From UBA1351 sp964563505 (GTDB taxonomy: Bacteria; Bacillota; Clostridia; Lachnospirales; Vallitaleaceae), in contig CAZLXW010000008.1 of the NCBI GenBank assembly GCA_964563505.1, forward strand, positions 27,904-91,903: a stretch of 64,000 nt of DNA. Direction: 5' to 3'. Under the pieces are notes generated by a model that worked only from the letters and a program-made list of their open reading frames with translations, was not told where the DNA came from and did not search any database. This document shows positions 7,098 to 15,647 of this stretch, piece after piece. Within the stretch, counting starts at the first letter, position 1, and each line of letters begins with the position of its first letter. The translations under genes were made by a program, and so were the position numbers.

Positions 7098-9701
7098 ATG
7101 AATACTGAAAAAATGACGCAAAAAACATTGGAAAGCATCGAGACGGCACAAAAAATGGCAATAAAATTAAATCATTCACAGATAGATACATTACATTTAC
7201 ATTATGGATTACTCGAAGATTCAAAAGGGTTAATCGCCAATGTCTTAAATTACATGAATATTCCGGTCGATTCTTATCGTGAACAAGTGTTGAAAACACT
7301 TTATAAAGAACCCCAAGTTCAAACCGATCAAAGAGACTTATATGCATCACGGGAGCTGAATAAGATACTTATTGAAGCTGAAGATATAGCAAAGAACTTA
7401 AAAGATGATTATATAAGTGTCGAACATATATATTTGGCAATAATTGACCTTGCAAAAGGTGTGAATCGAAAAATTATTACTGAGATGGGGGTTACCAAAG
7501 ATATTTTTTTAAATGGCTTAAAAAAAATAAGAGAAAACAAACGTGTCACATCACAAAATCCGGAAAATGAATATAATGCTCTTGAGAAGTTTGGCCGTAA
7601 TTTAGTGGATATGGCAAGAGAAGGAAAGCTTGATCCTGTCATAGGACGCGATGAAGAAATTCGAAGGGCAATTCGAATCCTATCTCGTCGAACGAAAAAT
7701 AATCCTGTACTTATTGGAGAACCGGGAGTAGGCAAAACAGCGGTTGTTGAAGGATTGGCTCAACGTGTTCTTGCTGGAGATGTTCCGGAAGGATTAAAGG
7801 ATAAGATGATTTATGCACTTGATATGGGAGCGCTTATCGCCGGTGCTAAATACCGGGGTGAATTTGAGGAACGCTTGAAAAGTGTGCTTACAGCGATTCA
7901 AGAATCCCAAGGGAAAATCATACTTTTTATTGATGAACTTCATACAATCGTCGGAGCAGGTAAAACGGAAGGTTCTATGGATGCAGGTAATTTGTTGAAA
8001 CCAATGTTAGCACGTGGTGAATTACGATTAATCGGTGCGACAACCTTGGATGAATACCGTAAGTATATTGAAAAAGATGCTGCATTAGAACGTCGCTTCC
8101 AACCCATAATTGTTAATGAGCCTTCTGTTGAAGCAACAATAGCTATTCTTCGGGGACTTAAAGAACGTTTTGAAATCCATCATGGAGTACGTATCACGGA
8201 TGGGGCAATCATTGCTTGTGCCAAATTATCCCATCGTTATATTTCGGATCGATTTTTGCCGGACAAAGCCATTGATTTAATGGATGAGGCCTTGGCAATG
8301 CTTCGAACAGATATCGACTCTATGCCTCAAGAGGTGGATACGCTATCACGATCCATTATGCAAAAAGAAATTGAAAAAGAGGCTATGTCCAAGGAAACAG
8401 ATCAAGATTCAGCCCTTAGACGTCAAGAACTTGAGCGTGAAATTTCCGAACTTAAAGAAGAATTTCATATTCTTAAATCAAAATGGGAAGTAGAAAAGGC
8501 CGCAATCACTAAGGAAAAAGAAGTTAAAGAACAGATTGAAGAGGTTAAACATCAGATTGAAGAGGCTGAACGTAACTATAATCTTGAAGAATTAGCTCAA
8601 CTTCGTTATGGAAGGCTGGCAGAACTGAATAAACAGCTTGAAGAAATAGAAGATACACATAAAGAGCCTCAAGAAGGGGCATTATTAAAAGAAGAAGTAA
8701 CAGAATTTGAAATTTCTCAAATTATATCAAAATGGACAGGTATACCTATCACAAAATTGGCAGAAACAGAGAAAACGAAGCTGCTTAATTTGGAAAAAAT
8801 TCTTCATGAGCGTGTTATTGGTCAAGACCAAGCAGTTACGGCAGTCAGTGATGCGGTTATTCGAGCGCGTGCCGGACTCAAAGATCCGTCAAAACCTATT
8901 GGATCCTTTATTTTCTTGGGGCCCACAGGTGTCGGAAAAACTGAACTCGCAAAAACACTTGCTCATGCCATGTTTGATGATGAAGACAACATGGTGCGTA
9001 TTGATATGAGCGAATATATGGAACGTCATGCGGTTTCACGACTTATTGGCGCCCCGCCGGGATATGTTGGATATGAGCAAGGAGGACAATTAACAGAAGC
9101 AGTTCGAAGAAAACCCTATAGTGTTATTTTGTTTGATGAAATTGAAAAAGCCCATCCGGAAGTGTTTAATGTCTTGTTGCAATTGCTTGATGATGGGCGA
9201 TTAACAGATAATCAAGGACATCTTGTTGATTTTAAAAACACCCTTGTCATTATGACGTCAAATATTGGCAGCAATATATTACTCGATTATATGAATCAAT
9301 CAATAAATGACAGTGAAATACCTTCAGAGATTAAAGACCAGATTATGAACCTTATGCATCAAACCTTTAAACCGGAGTTATTAAATCGGATTGATGAGAT
9401 TGTTCTTTTTACACCATTGACAATGGAAGCAATTAAGGGTATTGTAGATTTGACACTTGATCAATTAAGACGCCGTCTTGCAGATCGGCATATGACCCTT
9501 GACGTCACAGAACATGCTTTGGAAAAAATGGCTCATGACAGTTATAATCCTGTGTTTGGAGCTAGGCCGGTCAAACGTTTTGTTCAGTCTGTCATTGAAA
9601 CACAATTAGGAAAAGCACTTATTGCAGATCAATTTAAAGATGGAGATGGTATTGTTATTGATTATTCAGAAGATAACTATCAATTTTCGGTAAAGGAGTA
9701 A
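7098..9701 (+). CDS. clpB: ATP-dependent disaggregase ClpB
   Basis: This 867-residue Hsp100 protein works with DnaK to pull polypeptides out of aggregates. In order it has a Clp N-domain (about 1-145), AAA+ domain 1 with Walker A GEPGVGKT (207-214), a long charged coiled-coil middle domain (about 400-530), and AAA+ domain 2 with GPTGVGKT (about 608-615). The D2-small domain is at the C-terminus. The middle-domain length and the absence of a ClpP-binding IGF loop separate it from ClpC, ClpA and ClpX. GGAAAGGAG precedes the ATG. The CIRCE element makes it a heat-shock gene of the HrcA regulon. The next gene begins three bases after its stop. Confidence 0.95.
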   Translation: MNTEKMTQKTLESIETAQKMAIKLNHSQIDTLHLHYGLLEDSKGLIANVLNYMNIPVDSYREQVLKTLYKEPQVQTDQRDLYASRELNKILIEAEDIAKNLKDDYISVEHIYLAIIDLAKGVNRKIITEMGVTKDIFLNGLKKIRENKRVTSQNPENEYNALEKFGRNLVDMAREGKLDPVIGRDEEIRRAIRILSRRTKNNPVLIGEPGVGKTAVVEGLAQRVLAGDVPEGLKDKMIYALDMGALIAGAKYRGEFEERLKSVLTAIQESQGKIILFIDELHTIVGAGKTEGSMDAGNLLKPMLARGELRLIGATTLDEYRKYIEKDAALERRFQPIIVNEPSVEATIAILRGLKERFEIHHGVRITDGAIIACAKLSHRYISDRFLPDKAIDLMDEALAMLRTDIDSMPQEVDTLSRSIMQKEIEKEAMSKETDQDSALRRQELEREISELKEEFHILKSKWEVEKAAITKEKEVKEQIEEVKHQIEEAERNYNLEELAQLRYGRLAELNKQLEEIEDTHKEPQEGALLKEEVTEFEISQIISKWTGIPITKLAETEKTKLLNLEKILHERVIGQDQAVTAVSDAVIRARAGLKDPSKPIGSFIFLGPTGVGKTELAKTLAHAMFDDEDNMVRIDMSEYMERHAVSRLIGAPPGYVGYEQGGQLTEAVRRKPYSVILFDEIEKAHPEVFNVLLQLLDDGRLTDNQGHLVDFKNTLVIMTSNIGSNILLDYMNQSINDSEIPSEIKDQIMNLMHQTFKPELLNRIDEIVLFTPLTMEAIKGIVDLTLDQLRRRLADRHMTLDVTEHALEKMAHDSYNPVFGARPVKRFVQSVIETQLGKALIADQFKDGDGIVIDYSEDNYQFSVKE

Positions 9702-9704
9702 TGA

Positions 9705-10052
9705 ATGATTACAATTTATTGTTATCCCAAATGTAGTACATGTAAAAAAACCTTAAAATGGTTAGATGAGCATAAGATAGAATATGTTGAAAAAGACATT
9801 AACCGAGAAACTCCGAATCAAGAGATGCTTATAGATATAATAAAGCGAAGTAATATGCCCCTAAGACGTTTTTTCAACACCTCGGGCATGATTTATCGTG
9901 AAAGATGTTTAAAGGACGTCGTTGACTCTCTGTCGATTGAGGAGGCCGCTAATATGTTATCCCAAGAAGGTATGTTAATAAAAAGGCCTTTGATTGTTCA
10001 AGATGATACTATTATTTTAGGCTATAATGAAAAAGAGTTAATAAAATTATAA
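9705..10052 (+). CDS. ArsC/Spx-family thioredoxin-fold protein
   Basis: This 115-residue protein is of the arsenate reductase-like (ArsC/Spx/YffB) family. A CSTC redox pair (C10, C13) sits at the N-terminus, with the family segment RRFFNTSGMIYRE near 54-66 and a KRPLI motif near the end. It could be an Spx-like transcription factor that senses disulfide stress, or a small thiol reductase; sequence does not decide. AAAGGAG inside the clpB stop region serves it, and the three-base gap means co-transcription with clpB. That would place it under heat-shock control. Confidence 0.8.
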   Translation: MITIYCYPKCSTCKKTLKWLDEHKIEYVEKDINRETPNQEMLIDIIKRSNMPLRRFFNTSGMIYRERCLKDVVDSLSIEEAANMLSQEGMLIKRPLIVQDDTIILGYNEKELIKL

Positions 10053-10071
10053 TATTCTTTATCTAGAGATA

Positions 10072-10080
10072 TGTTATAAT
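10072..10080 (+). promoter_or_regulatory. Extended -10 promoter for the LiaF-like gene
   Basis: TGT precedes a consensus TATAAT (10075-10080). No good -35 is visible, which is common for extended -10 promoters. Confidence 0.45.
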
Positions 10081-10110
10081 ATACATACTAAATGAACAAG
10101 AGGTGATAAA

Positions 10111-10629
10111 ATGGGACGAAATAGTTTTGGAAAGTTAGTTTTTTTGGGCTCAGTAATCGGGACAGCAACATGGGTCTACAGGAAATATGATGCAGTTCGT
10201 ACAATGTATAACAAAGTTTATATGTTTAAAGGTGAACAATTAGTCTATGACCATTTCGATGGTAATGCAATGGCAGCGATGTTTTCAGGTATTGAGATTA
10301 ATCTAAAAGATGCTGCTTTTGAAGAAGATGAAGTTTACTTAGATATTTATGCTTTATGCAGTGGGATTAAACTCATCGTACCCTCACATGTAGAAGTTAT
10401 TTGTGATGGAACCGTAAAGGCTAGTGGTGTTCAAATTAATCAAGATGAATTTGTGGAAAAGACAGTACAATTATACTTGAATTATGATTTAACAGCATCA
10501 GGCTTAATGGTTACGGATGCGCAGCCGGCTCCTAATCAAGATGATTTGTCAGAGGTCGAGGATTTCATCGATGAAGTTATCGAAGAAACGTTAGAAGAAA
10601 CAATAGAAGATATACAACCTAGCACATAA
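10111..10629 (+). CDS. LiaF C-terminal-like protein with N-terminal anchor
   Basis: This 172-residue protein has a short hydrophobic N-terminus (about residues 7-22). A middle segment follows with the alternating pattern FSGIEINLKDA ... GIKLIVPSHVEV, resembling the beta-helical C-terminal domain of LiaF and other cell-wall-active antibiotic response proteins. The last 30 residues are very acidic. It probably faces the cytosol or membrane surface. AGAGGTG precedes the ATG. It is followed after 21 bases by the rhomboid-like gene, probably in the same transcript. No liaRS-type kinase or regulator adjoins it. The function is unknown; the similarity is by motif reading only. Confidence 0.6.
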   Translation: MGRNSFGKLVFLGSVIGTATWVYRKYDAVRTMYNKVYMFKGEQLVYDHFDGNAMAAMFSGIEINLKDAAFEEDEVYLDIYALCSGIKLIVPSHVEVICDGTVKASGVQINQDEFVEKTVQLYLNYDLTASGLMVTDAQPAPNQDDLSEVEDFIDEVIEETLEETIEDIQPST

Positions 10630-10650
10630 AATAGACAAGTAGGTATAATC

Positions 10651-11454
10651 ATGAAGTTTTTAGATCGTTTACAGCGTAAGTTCGGAAAGTTTGCAATTCC
10701 GAACTTAATGCTATATATTGTTTTTGCGAATGCTGCGGTATTTATATTAGAGTTATTAGATTCAACACCCTTGAGTCATCTATTAATGCTGATTCCAGAC
10801 CGTGTATTTGCAGGTGAAGTATGGCGTCTTATCACGTTTATTATGATTCCGCCAACCAATAGTGTAATCTTTATTATTTTCGTTTTGTATTTTTATTATT
10901 TAATCGGAAATACCTTAGAACAAGCGTGGGGAAGCTTTAAGTTTAATGTGTACTATTTTACCGGTGTTGTCATGCTTATTGCCACAAGTTTACTCTTTGG
11001 TATTACAGCTAGTTCAACCTATTTGAATATGACCTTGTTTTTTGCTTTTGCCCGTTTGCATCCGGAATTTCAAGTGCGTATATACTTTGTTTTACCGGTT
11101 AAGATCAAGTATTTGGCTTATTTTAGTGCCGGATTATTAGTTTTCCAATTTATTATCGGTGGAGTATCAACGAAAATCAGTGTTCTAGCAGGTGTTACAA
11201 ATTTCTTTTTGTTTTTTGGGAAAGAGATTGTGATGAACCGAAAGACACGTATCAAGAGTCAAGTAAGAAAACAACAGTATGATAAAGGTGTGACACGAAA
11301 AAATGAGCATGCACATCAATGCACCGTTTGCGGAATCACAGAAATCCAAAATCCAACAATGGAGTTTAGATATTGTTCAAAATGTGATGGACATCATGAA
11401 TATTGTATGGAACATCTGAATGATCATGAACATATAAAAGAGACCACACACTAA
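10651..11454 (+). CDS. Rhomboid-like membrane protein lacking catalytic residues, with C-terminal zinc ribbon
   Basis: This 267-residue protein has about six membrane segments (roughly residues 17-195) laid out like a rhomboid. The segment FFAFARLHPEFQVRIYF-VLPVKIKYLAYF matches the region after rhomboid helix 4. The GxSG serine motif expected just before it reads ASSTYLNM, and the helix-6 histidine position reads SVLAGV, so the protease dyad appears absent. The soluble tail carries two Cys pairs (CTVC and CSKC) followed by a His-rich end, a likely zinc ribbon. It is probably a pseudo-rhomboid membrane adaptor. Its stop codon overlaps that of the convergent regulator gene. Confidence 0.65.
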   Translation: MKFLDRLQRKFGKFAIPNLMLYIVFANAAVFILELLDSTPLSHLLMLIPDRVFAGEVWRLITFIMIPPTNSVIFIIFVLYFYYLIGNTLEQAWGSFKFNVYYFTGVVMLIATSLLFGITASSTYLNMTLFFAFARLHPEFQVRIYFVLPVKIKYLAYFSAGLLVFQFIIGGVSTKISVLAGVTNFFLFFGKEIVMNRKTRIKSQVRKQQYDKGVTRKNEHAHQCTVCGITEIQNPTMEFRYCSKCDGHHEYCMEHLNDHEHIKETTH

Positions 11455-11900
11455 TCAATAAGTGGTAATGATAAGGTATAGAAGATGTCGTTTGTGTCTA
11501 CAAGGGACATCTTTTGTTGTATGCTGTGAATAATAATTGAATCTCTTAAATCTTTAGGGTGTAAAGGGTGATGACCGGCATAGGTCAATAAACGCTGAGA
11601 CTCTTCTAGAGTTGAATGGAGAGATAGAATGATGGATAAGACCTTTTCACGTGAAGGATGCTTTTGCCCGGAAAAAATCTCATAGGCATACTGCCGTGAT
11701 ATTCCTGAGAGATAGATTAATTTACTTTTGGTCAGGTTGTACTTGTTTAAAAGGAAAATTAAATAATCAGCGAGTGATGGTCGGTAGAGTTGTTCGGAGT
11801 TATTTTCAATGAATGTGTAAATATTTCTGGTTTCTTTTATTTCTTCAAATAATACTTCGGTATCCTTATCTGTAAGAATTGTTTTTTTTGGATTAGACAT
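11451..11900 (-). CDS. XRE-like helix-turn-helix regulator
   Basis: This 149-residue protein has a central helix-turn-helix of the Cro/C1 type (about residues 70-120, TKSKLIYLSGISRQYAYEIF then SGQKHPSREKVL). A short C-terminal helical region follows. The frame runs upstream to 12152, but AAGGGGA precedes the ATG at 11900, and the upstream part is the antisense of the channel gene. It is divergent from the MscS-type gene and convergent with the rhomboid-like gene, sharing four bases at the stops. Targets are unknown. The divergent mscS promoter is the nearest candidate. Confidence 0.75.
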   Translation of the reverse strand: MSNPKKTILTDKDTEVLFEEIKETRNIYTFIENNSEQLYRPSLADYLIFLLNKYNLTKSKLIYLSGISRQYAYEIFSGQKHPSREKVLSIILSLHSTLEESQRLLTYAGHHPLHPKDLRDSIIIHSIQQKMSLVDTNDIFYTLSLPLID

Positions 11901-11979
11901 AATATATTCCCCTTTTTGAATATTTATTAAAAATAGTATATCATAATAAGAGACAAAGACAAAGAAAGGATAGAGAAAA

Positions 11980-13215
11980 TTGCTAAAAAATCGATTATCA
12001 AATTTATTAACACCAATTGTTGATCCTGAAAGTGGACTTGGAGTTATTGTCATCTTTGTTATGATGACAGTCATGGCATTATTGTTAGCGATACTTGTCG
12101 ACCGCATTGCAATTGCTGTCGTAAATCGAATCGTGAAAAAAATAGTGTTCAAAACGCCAACGAAAAAAGATGAACTAATCTATGAGCGAAAAGTTTTTCA
12201 CTGGATTGCTCATTATATTCCAATCATCATCTTGTATTTGTTTAGTTTCTCCTATGAGGATTTAGGAAAAATCATACGTCACATTCTTGTGTTTATTGGC
12301 ATTAGTATAACCGTTATTGCACTATATAAACTCCTTGATGCAGTAAATGACATATATAATCTAAAACCATATGCTAGAGATATGCCGATTAAAGGTCTTC
12401 TCCAAGTTATCAAGATTATTGTTTTAGTGTTTGCTTTGGTTATTGGATTGGTGAACTTTAGTAGTAGCGGTTCAGCTTTAGCGCTATTGTCAAGTATTGG
12501 TGGTATGTCAGCCGTACTTATATTGGTTTTTAGAGATAGTATATTAGGCTTAGTTGCCGGCATACAATTATCAACCAATAATTTGTTAAGTATCGGAGAT
12601 TGGATTGAAATGCCGCAGTTTAGAGCCAATGGGGAAGTTATTGATGTCTCCCTTACAAAAGTCTCCGTAGCCAACTGGGATAAAACCATTACCCATATAC
12701 CTGCATACAAGTTTATAGAAGAAGCCTTTATTAACTGGGAAGGGATGAGCAAATCAGGCGCGCGACGAATTTCGCGTCAAATTGTTCTTGATGGAGGGTG
12801 TGTTGGTTTCCTAGAAGCTGACCAAATAGAAAGCCTAAAAAAAGTCAGATTGTTAAGGACCTATTTAGAAGAAAAAGAGAAGGAGGTTGTCGAACACAAC
12901 ACAATCGTTCAAGATACACATCCTTTAAATCAAAGAGGCCTAACAAATATCGGAACACTTCGTATATATATTCGCGAGTACTTAAAGACACATCCTTCAA
13001 TTAGTAAAGATTTTATAGTTATGGTAAGACAATTAGAATCGACAGGACAAGGGATACCTTTGCAAATTTATTGTTTCTGTAACGATATACGTTGGAATAA
13101 TTATGAAGAAATACAAGCGAATATTTTCGAACATATTTTTTCTGTGCTTCCATATTTTGGCTTATCCCTATTTCAAGTGCCTACCGGACAAGATTTTGCT
13201 AAGATTCAAAAATAA
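11980..13215 (+). CDS. Mechanosensitive channel of the MscS family (YbdG-like)
   Basis: This 411-residue membrane protein would release solutes on hypo-osmotic shock. It has an N-terminal membrane region with about five helices. The pore helix and beta domain follow, around residues 170-250 (ALALLSSIGGMSAVLILVFRD, then SIGDWIEMP). A long cytosolic C-terminal region with RRISRQ is typical of the E. coli YbdG (MscM) branch. The best start is a TTG nine bases after AAAGGA; no ATG lies in frame near it. It is divergent from the XRE-like regulator, about 80 bases apart, and may be its target. Confidence 0.85.
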   Translation: MLKNRLSNLLTPIVDPESGLGVIVIFVMMTVMALLLAILVDRIAIAVVNRIVKKIVFKTPTKKDELIYERKVFHWIAHYIPIIILYLFSFSYEDLGKIIRHILVFIGISITVIALYKLLDAVNDIYNLKPYARDMPIKGLLQVIKIIVLVFALVIGLVNFSSSGSALALLSSIGGMSAVLILVFRDSILGLVAGIQLSTNNLLSIGDWIEMPQFRANGEVIDVSLTKVSVANWDKTITHIPAYKFIEEAFINWEGMSKSGARRISRQIVLDGGCVGFLEADQIESLKKVRLLRTYLEEKEKEVVEHNTIVQDTHPLNQRGLTNIGTLRIYIREYLKTHPSISKDFIVMVRQLESTGQGIPLQIYCFCNDIRWNNYEEIQANIFEHIFSVLPYFGLSLFQVPTGQDFAKIQK

Positions 13216-13219
13216 ACGC

Positions 13220-13248
13220 TTGTAACGTGGTGAAGTATATGATAAAAT
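13220..13248 (+). promoter_or_regulatory. serC-serA promoter
   Basis: TTGTAA (13220-13225) and TAAAAT (13243-13248) are separated by 17 bases, implying a leader of about 95 bases before serC. Confidence 0.5.
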
Positions 13249-13254
13249 GTTAAC

Positions 13255-13348
13255 AGTGTACGCGCGAGATATACGAATGTTTCCCACAGGAAAACTCTGT
13301 GCATTAATGGCGTAAACAAATAAATTCTGACAAATAGGAGTGATAATA
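13255..13348 (+). promoter_or_regulatory. Leader of the serine operon with a bulged hairpin
   Basis: AATG (13276-13279) pairs with CATT (13302-13305), and CACAG (13285-13289) pairs with CTGTG (13297-13301). This leaves a five-base bulge (TTTCC) on the 5' side and a 7-base loop. No known riboswitch was recognised. Whether the structure regulates is unknown. Confidence 0.3.
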
Positions 13349-14431
13349 ATGGAACGTGTGTATAATTTTTCAGCTGGACCATCAACGTTGCCTGAGGAAG
13401 TATTAAAAACTGCAGCGAGCGAATTAGTGAATTATCAAGACGCAGGAATGAGTGTCATGGAGATGAGTCACCGATCGGCAGCGTATAGTAAGATTATTGA
13501 AGAAGCTAAACAAGACTTTATTGACTTATTATCAATACCTGACAACTATGAAGTCTTATTTTTACAAGGTGGAGCATCACTTCAATTTGCAATGATTCCT
13601 TTGAACATTGGAACAAAAAACAAAAAAGCTCAATTTATTAATACAGGTGCCTGGTCAAAAAAAGCAATTTCAGAAGCCAAAAAATTTATCGATGTTGAAG
13701 TGCTAGCTTCATCAGAAGATGATACATTTTCATATATACCTGACTTGAGTAAAATCGATATCGATCCAAATTCAGATTACTTTTACATCACATCGAATAA
13801 TACAATTTACGGTACGGAATTCACAAGCTTACCGGACACAAAAGGTGTACCGGTAGTTGCAGACATGTCGTCAAATATTTTGTCAAAACCGATTAATGTT
13901 TCAGATTATGGAATAATATTTGCCGGTGCGCAAAAGAATATGGGACCGGCGGGAATGACCGTTGTTATTATACGTAAGGACCTTATTGCAGAAGTTTCAG
14001 AGACGGTGCCGACAATGTTGAAATACTCAACACATGCTGAAAATGACTCCATGTTTAATACACCACCGACCTATAGTATTTATGTTGCTGGCTTAGTATT
14101 TAAATGGTTAAAAGAAAATGGCGGATTAGAAGCAATCGAAAAAGTAAATACGGAAAAAGCTGATTTGTTGTATGACTATCTTGATTCCACAGAATTTTAT
14201 GTGGCACCGGTCGATAAAGCGAGTCGTTCAAAAATGAATGTAACCTTTATATGCAAAGATGATGCATTAAATGCAGACTTTATCAAAGAAGCTTTAGCCC
14301 AAGGCATGGTTAATCTTAAAGGACATCGTAGTGTCGGTGGTATGCGGGCGAGTATATACAATGCGATGCCGGTAGAAGGTGTACAAAAGTTAGTCGATTT
14401 TATGAAAGCATTTGAAGCAAAACATTTATAA
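13349..14431 (+). CDS. serC: Phosphoserine aminotransferase
   Basis: This 360-residue class V PLP enzyme makes phosphoserine from 3-phosphohydroxypyruvate and glutamate, the second step of serine synthesis. It begins NFSAGPSTLPEEV as in the family. It carries the substrate-contact segment MEMSHRS and the PLP lysine K196 in FAGAQKNMGPAG. The length equals the family norm when started at the ATG at 13349. The frame opens nine bases earlier at a GTG that lies on the ribosome site TAGGAG, so that codon is rejected. It is followed by serA and a DUF1015 gene in one operon. No serB-type phosphatase is in the window. Confidence 0.95.
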   Translation: MERVYNFSAGPSTLPEEVLKTAASELVNYQDAGMSVMEMSHRSAAYSKIIEEAKQDFIDLLSIPDNYEVLFLQGGASLQFAMIPLNIGTKNKKAQFINTGAWSKKAISEAKKFIDVEVLASSEDDTFSYIPDLSKIDIDPNSDYFYITSNNTIYGTEFTSLPDTKGVPVVADMSSNILSKPINVSDYGIIFAGAQKNMGPAGMTVVIIRKDLIAEVSETVPTMLKYSTHAENDSMFNTPPTYSIYVAGLVFKWLKENGGLEAIEKVNTEKADLLYDYLDSTEFYVAPVDKASRSKMNVTFICKDDALNADFIKEALAQGMVNLKGHRSVGGMRASIYNAMPVEGVQKLVDFMKAFEAKHL

Positions 14432-14468
14432 TTGATACAAAAATAGATTGAACACATTGGAGGATAAA

Positions 14469-15638
14469 ATGTTTACAGTTAAAACCTTAAATAAAATTGA
14501 TGAACAAGGGTTAAATTTATTATCAGATCAATATACTGTCATTGATGAAAAGACAGATGGAGATTATGACGGTATTGTTTTACGAAGTTTTAAACTTCAT
14601 GATTATCCTATGTCAGAACAAGTTGCCGCCATCGCAAGAGCCGGAGCAGGTGTAAACAATGTACCTATTGATGCATGTTCTGAACAAGGTATTGTTGTCT
14701 TTAATACACCAGGAGCTAATGCCAATGCAGTGAAAGAGTTAGCTCTAGCGGGTTTGCTGATGTCATCTAGAGATGTACCGGGGGCTATTGATTGGGCCAA
14801 AACCCTAAAAGGTCAATCCGATGTAGCAAAAAAAGTTGAATCAGGCAAAAGTAATTTTGCGGGTCCTGAGATTATGGGTAAGACATTAGGGATTATTGGA
14901 CTTGGAGCAATTGGTGCATTGGTTGCAAATGCTGCAATTTCATTAGGAATGGATGTCTACGGTTATGATCCCTTTATCTCAGTGGATGCAGCGTGGGGCT
15001 TAAAGCGTGTTGTCAATAAAGCAAGCAGCCTTGATGAACTATTAGAAAAATCAGATTATATTAGTGTTCATGTACCTCTTATGGGAGAAACAAAGGGGAT
15101 GGTTAACACCGATTTAATGTCTAAAATGAAAGACGGTGTACGTATCCTTAACTTTTCTAGAGGTGAATTAGTTGATGATGATGCCATTGAAACTGCTTTA
15201 AAATCCGGAAAAGTAAGTCGATATGTTACGGATTTCCCGAATGAACGAACCATTGATATGGAAGGTGTTATTGCCATACCGCATTTAGGGGCATCAACAC
15301 CGGAGTCTGAGACGAACTGTGCTAAGATGGCAGTTGCACAACTACAAGACTATTTAGATAATGGAAATATCTGTAATTCAGTTAATTATCCAAGCGTCGA
15401 CTTAGGTATTTGTGGTTCGGCTGCAAGAGTGAGTGTACTACACAAGAATGTACCCAATATGGTCGGTCAAATTACATCAGTCCTAGCAAAGGCAAATTTG
15501 AACATTACAGATATGCTTAATAAAAGTAAAAATGGAAATGCATATACCATGTTAGATTTAGAGGCAGCAGTAACGGCGGACGTCTTGTCTGAGCTTAAAG
15601 CAATTGATGGTGTGTTAAAAGTACGTGTCATCAAATAG
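14469..15638 (+). CDS. serA: D-3-phosphoglycerate dehydrogenase
   Basis: This 389-residue NAD-dependent dehydrogenase oxidises 3-phosphoglycerate to 3-phosphohydroxypyruvate, the first step of serine synthesis. The dinucleotide fold has GLGAIG at 144-149. The catalytic set includes the arginine in NFSRGELVD and the histidine in PHLGAST. A C-terminal ACT domain (about 318-389, starting HKNVPNMVGQIT) suggests feedback control by serine. TTGGAGG selects the ATG at 14469 over an upstream TTG. It lies 37 bases after serC and 9 bases before the DUF1015 gene. Confidence 0.94.
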   Translation: MFTVKTLNKIDEQGLNLLSDQYTVIDEKTDGDYDGIVLRSFKLHDYPMSEQVAAIARAGAGVNNVPIDACSEQGIVVFNTPGANANAVKELALAGLLMSSRDVPGAIDWAKTLKGQSDVAKKVESGKSNFAGPEIMGKTLGIIGLGAIGALVANAAISLGMDVYGYDPFISVDAAWGLKRVVNKASSLDELLEKSDYISVHVPLMGETKGMVNTDLMSKMKDGVRILNFSRGELVDDDAIETALKSGKVSRYVTDFPNERTIDMEGVIAIPHLGASTPESETNCAKMAVAQLQDYLDNGNICNSVNYPSVDLGICGSAARVSVLHKNVPNMVGQITSVLAKANLNITDMLNKSKNGNAYTMLDLEAAVTADVLSELKAIDGVLKVRVIK

Positions 15639-15647
15639 GAGGACAAA

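Noticed and set aside
11901..12152. Upstream extension of the XRE-like regulator
   Set aside because: It is antisense to the mscS start and has no ribosome site, while AAGGGGA serves the ATG at 11900.
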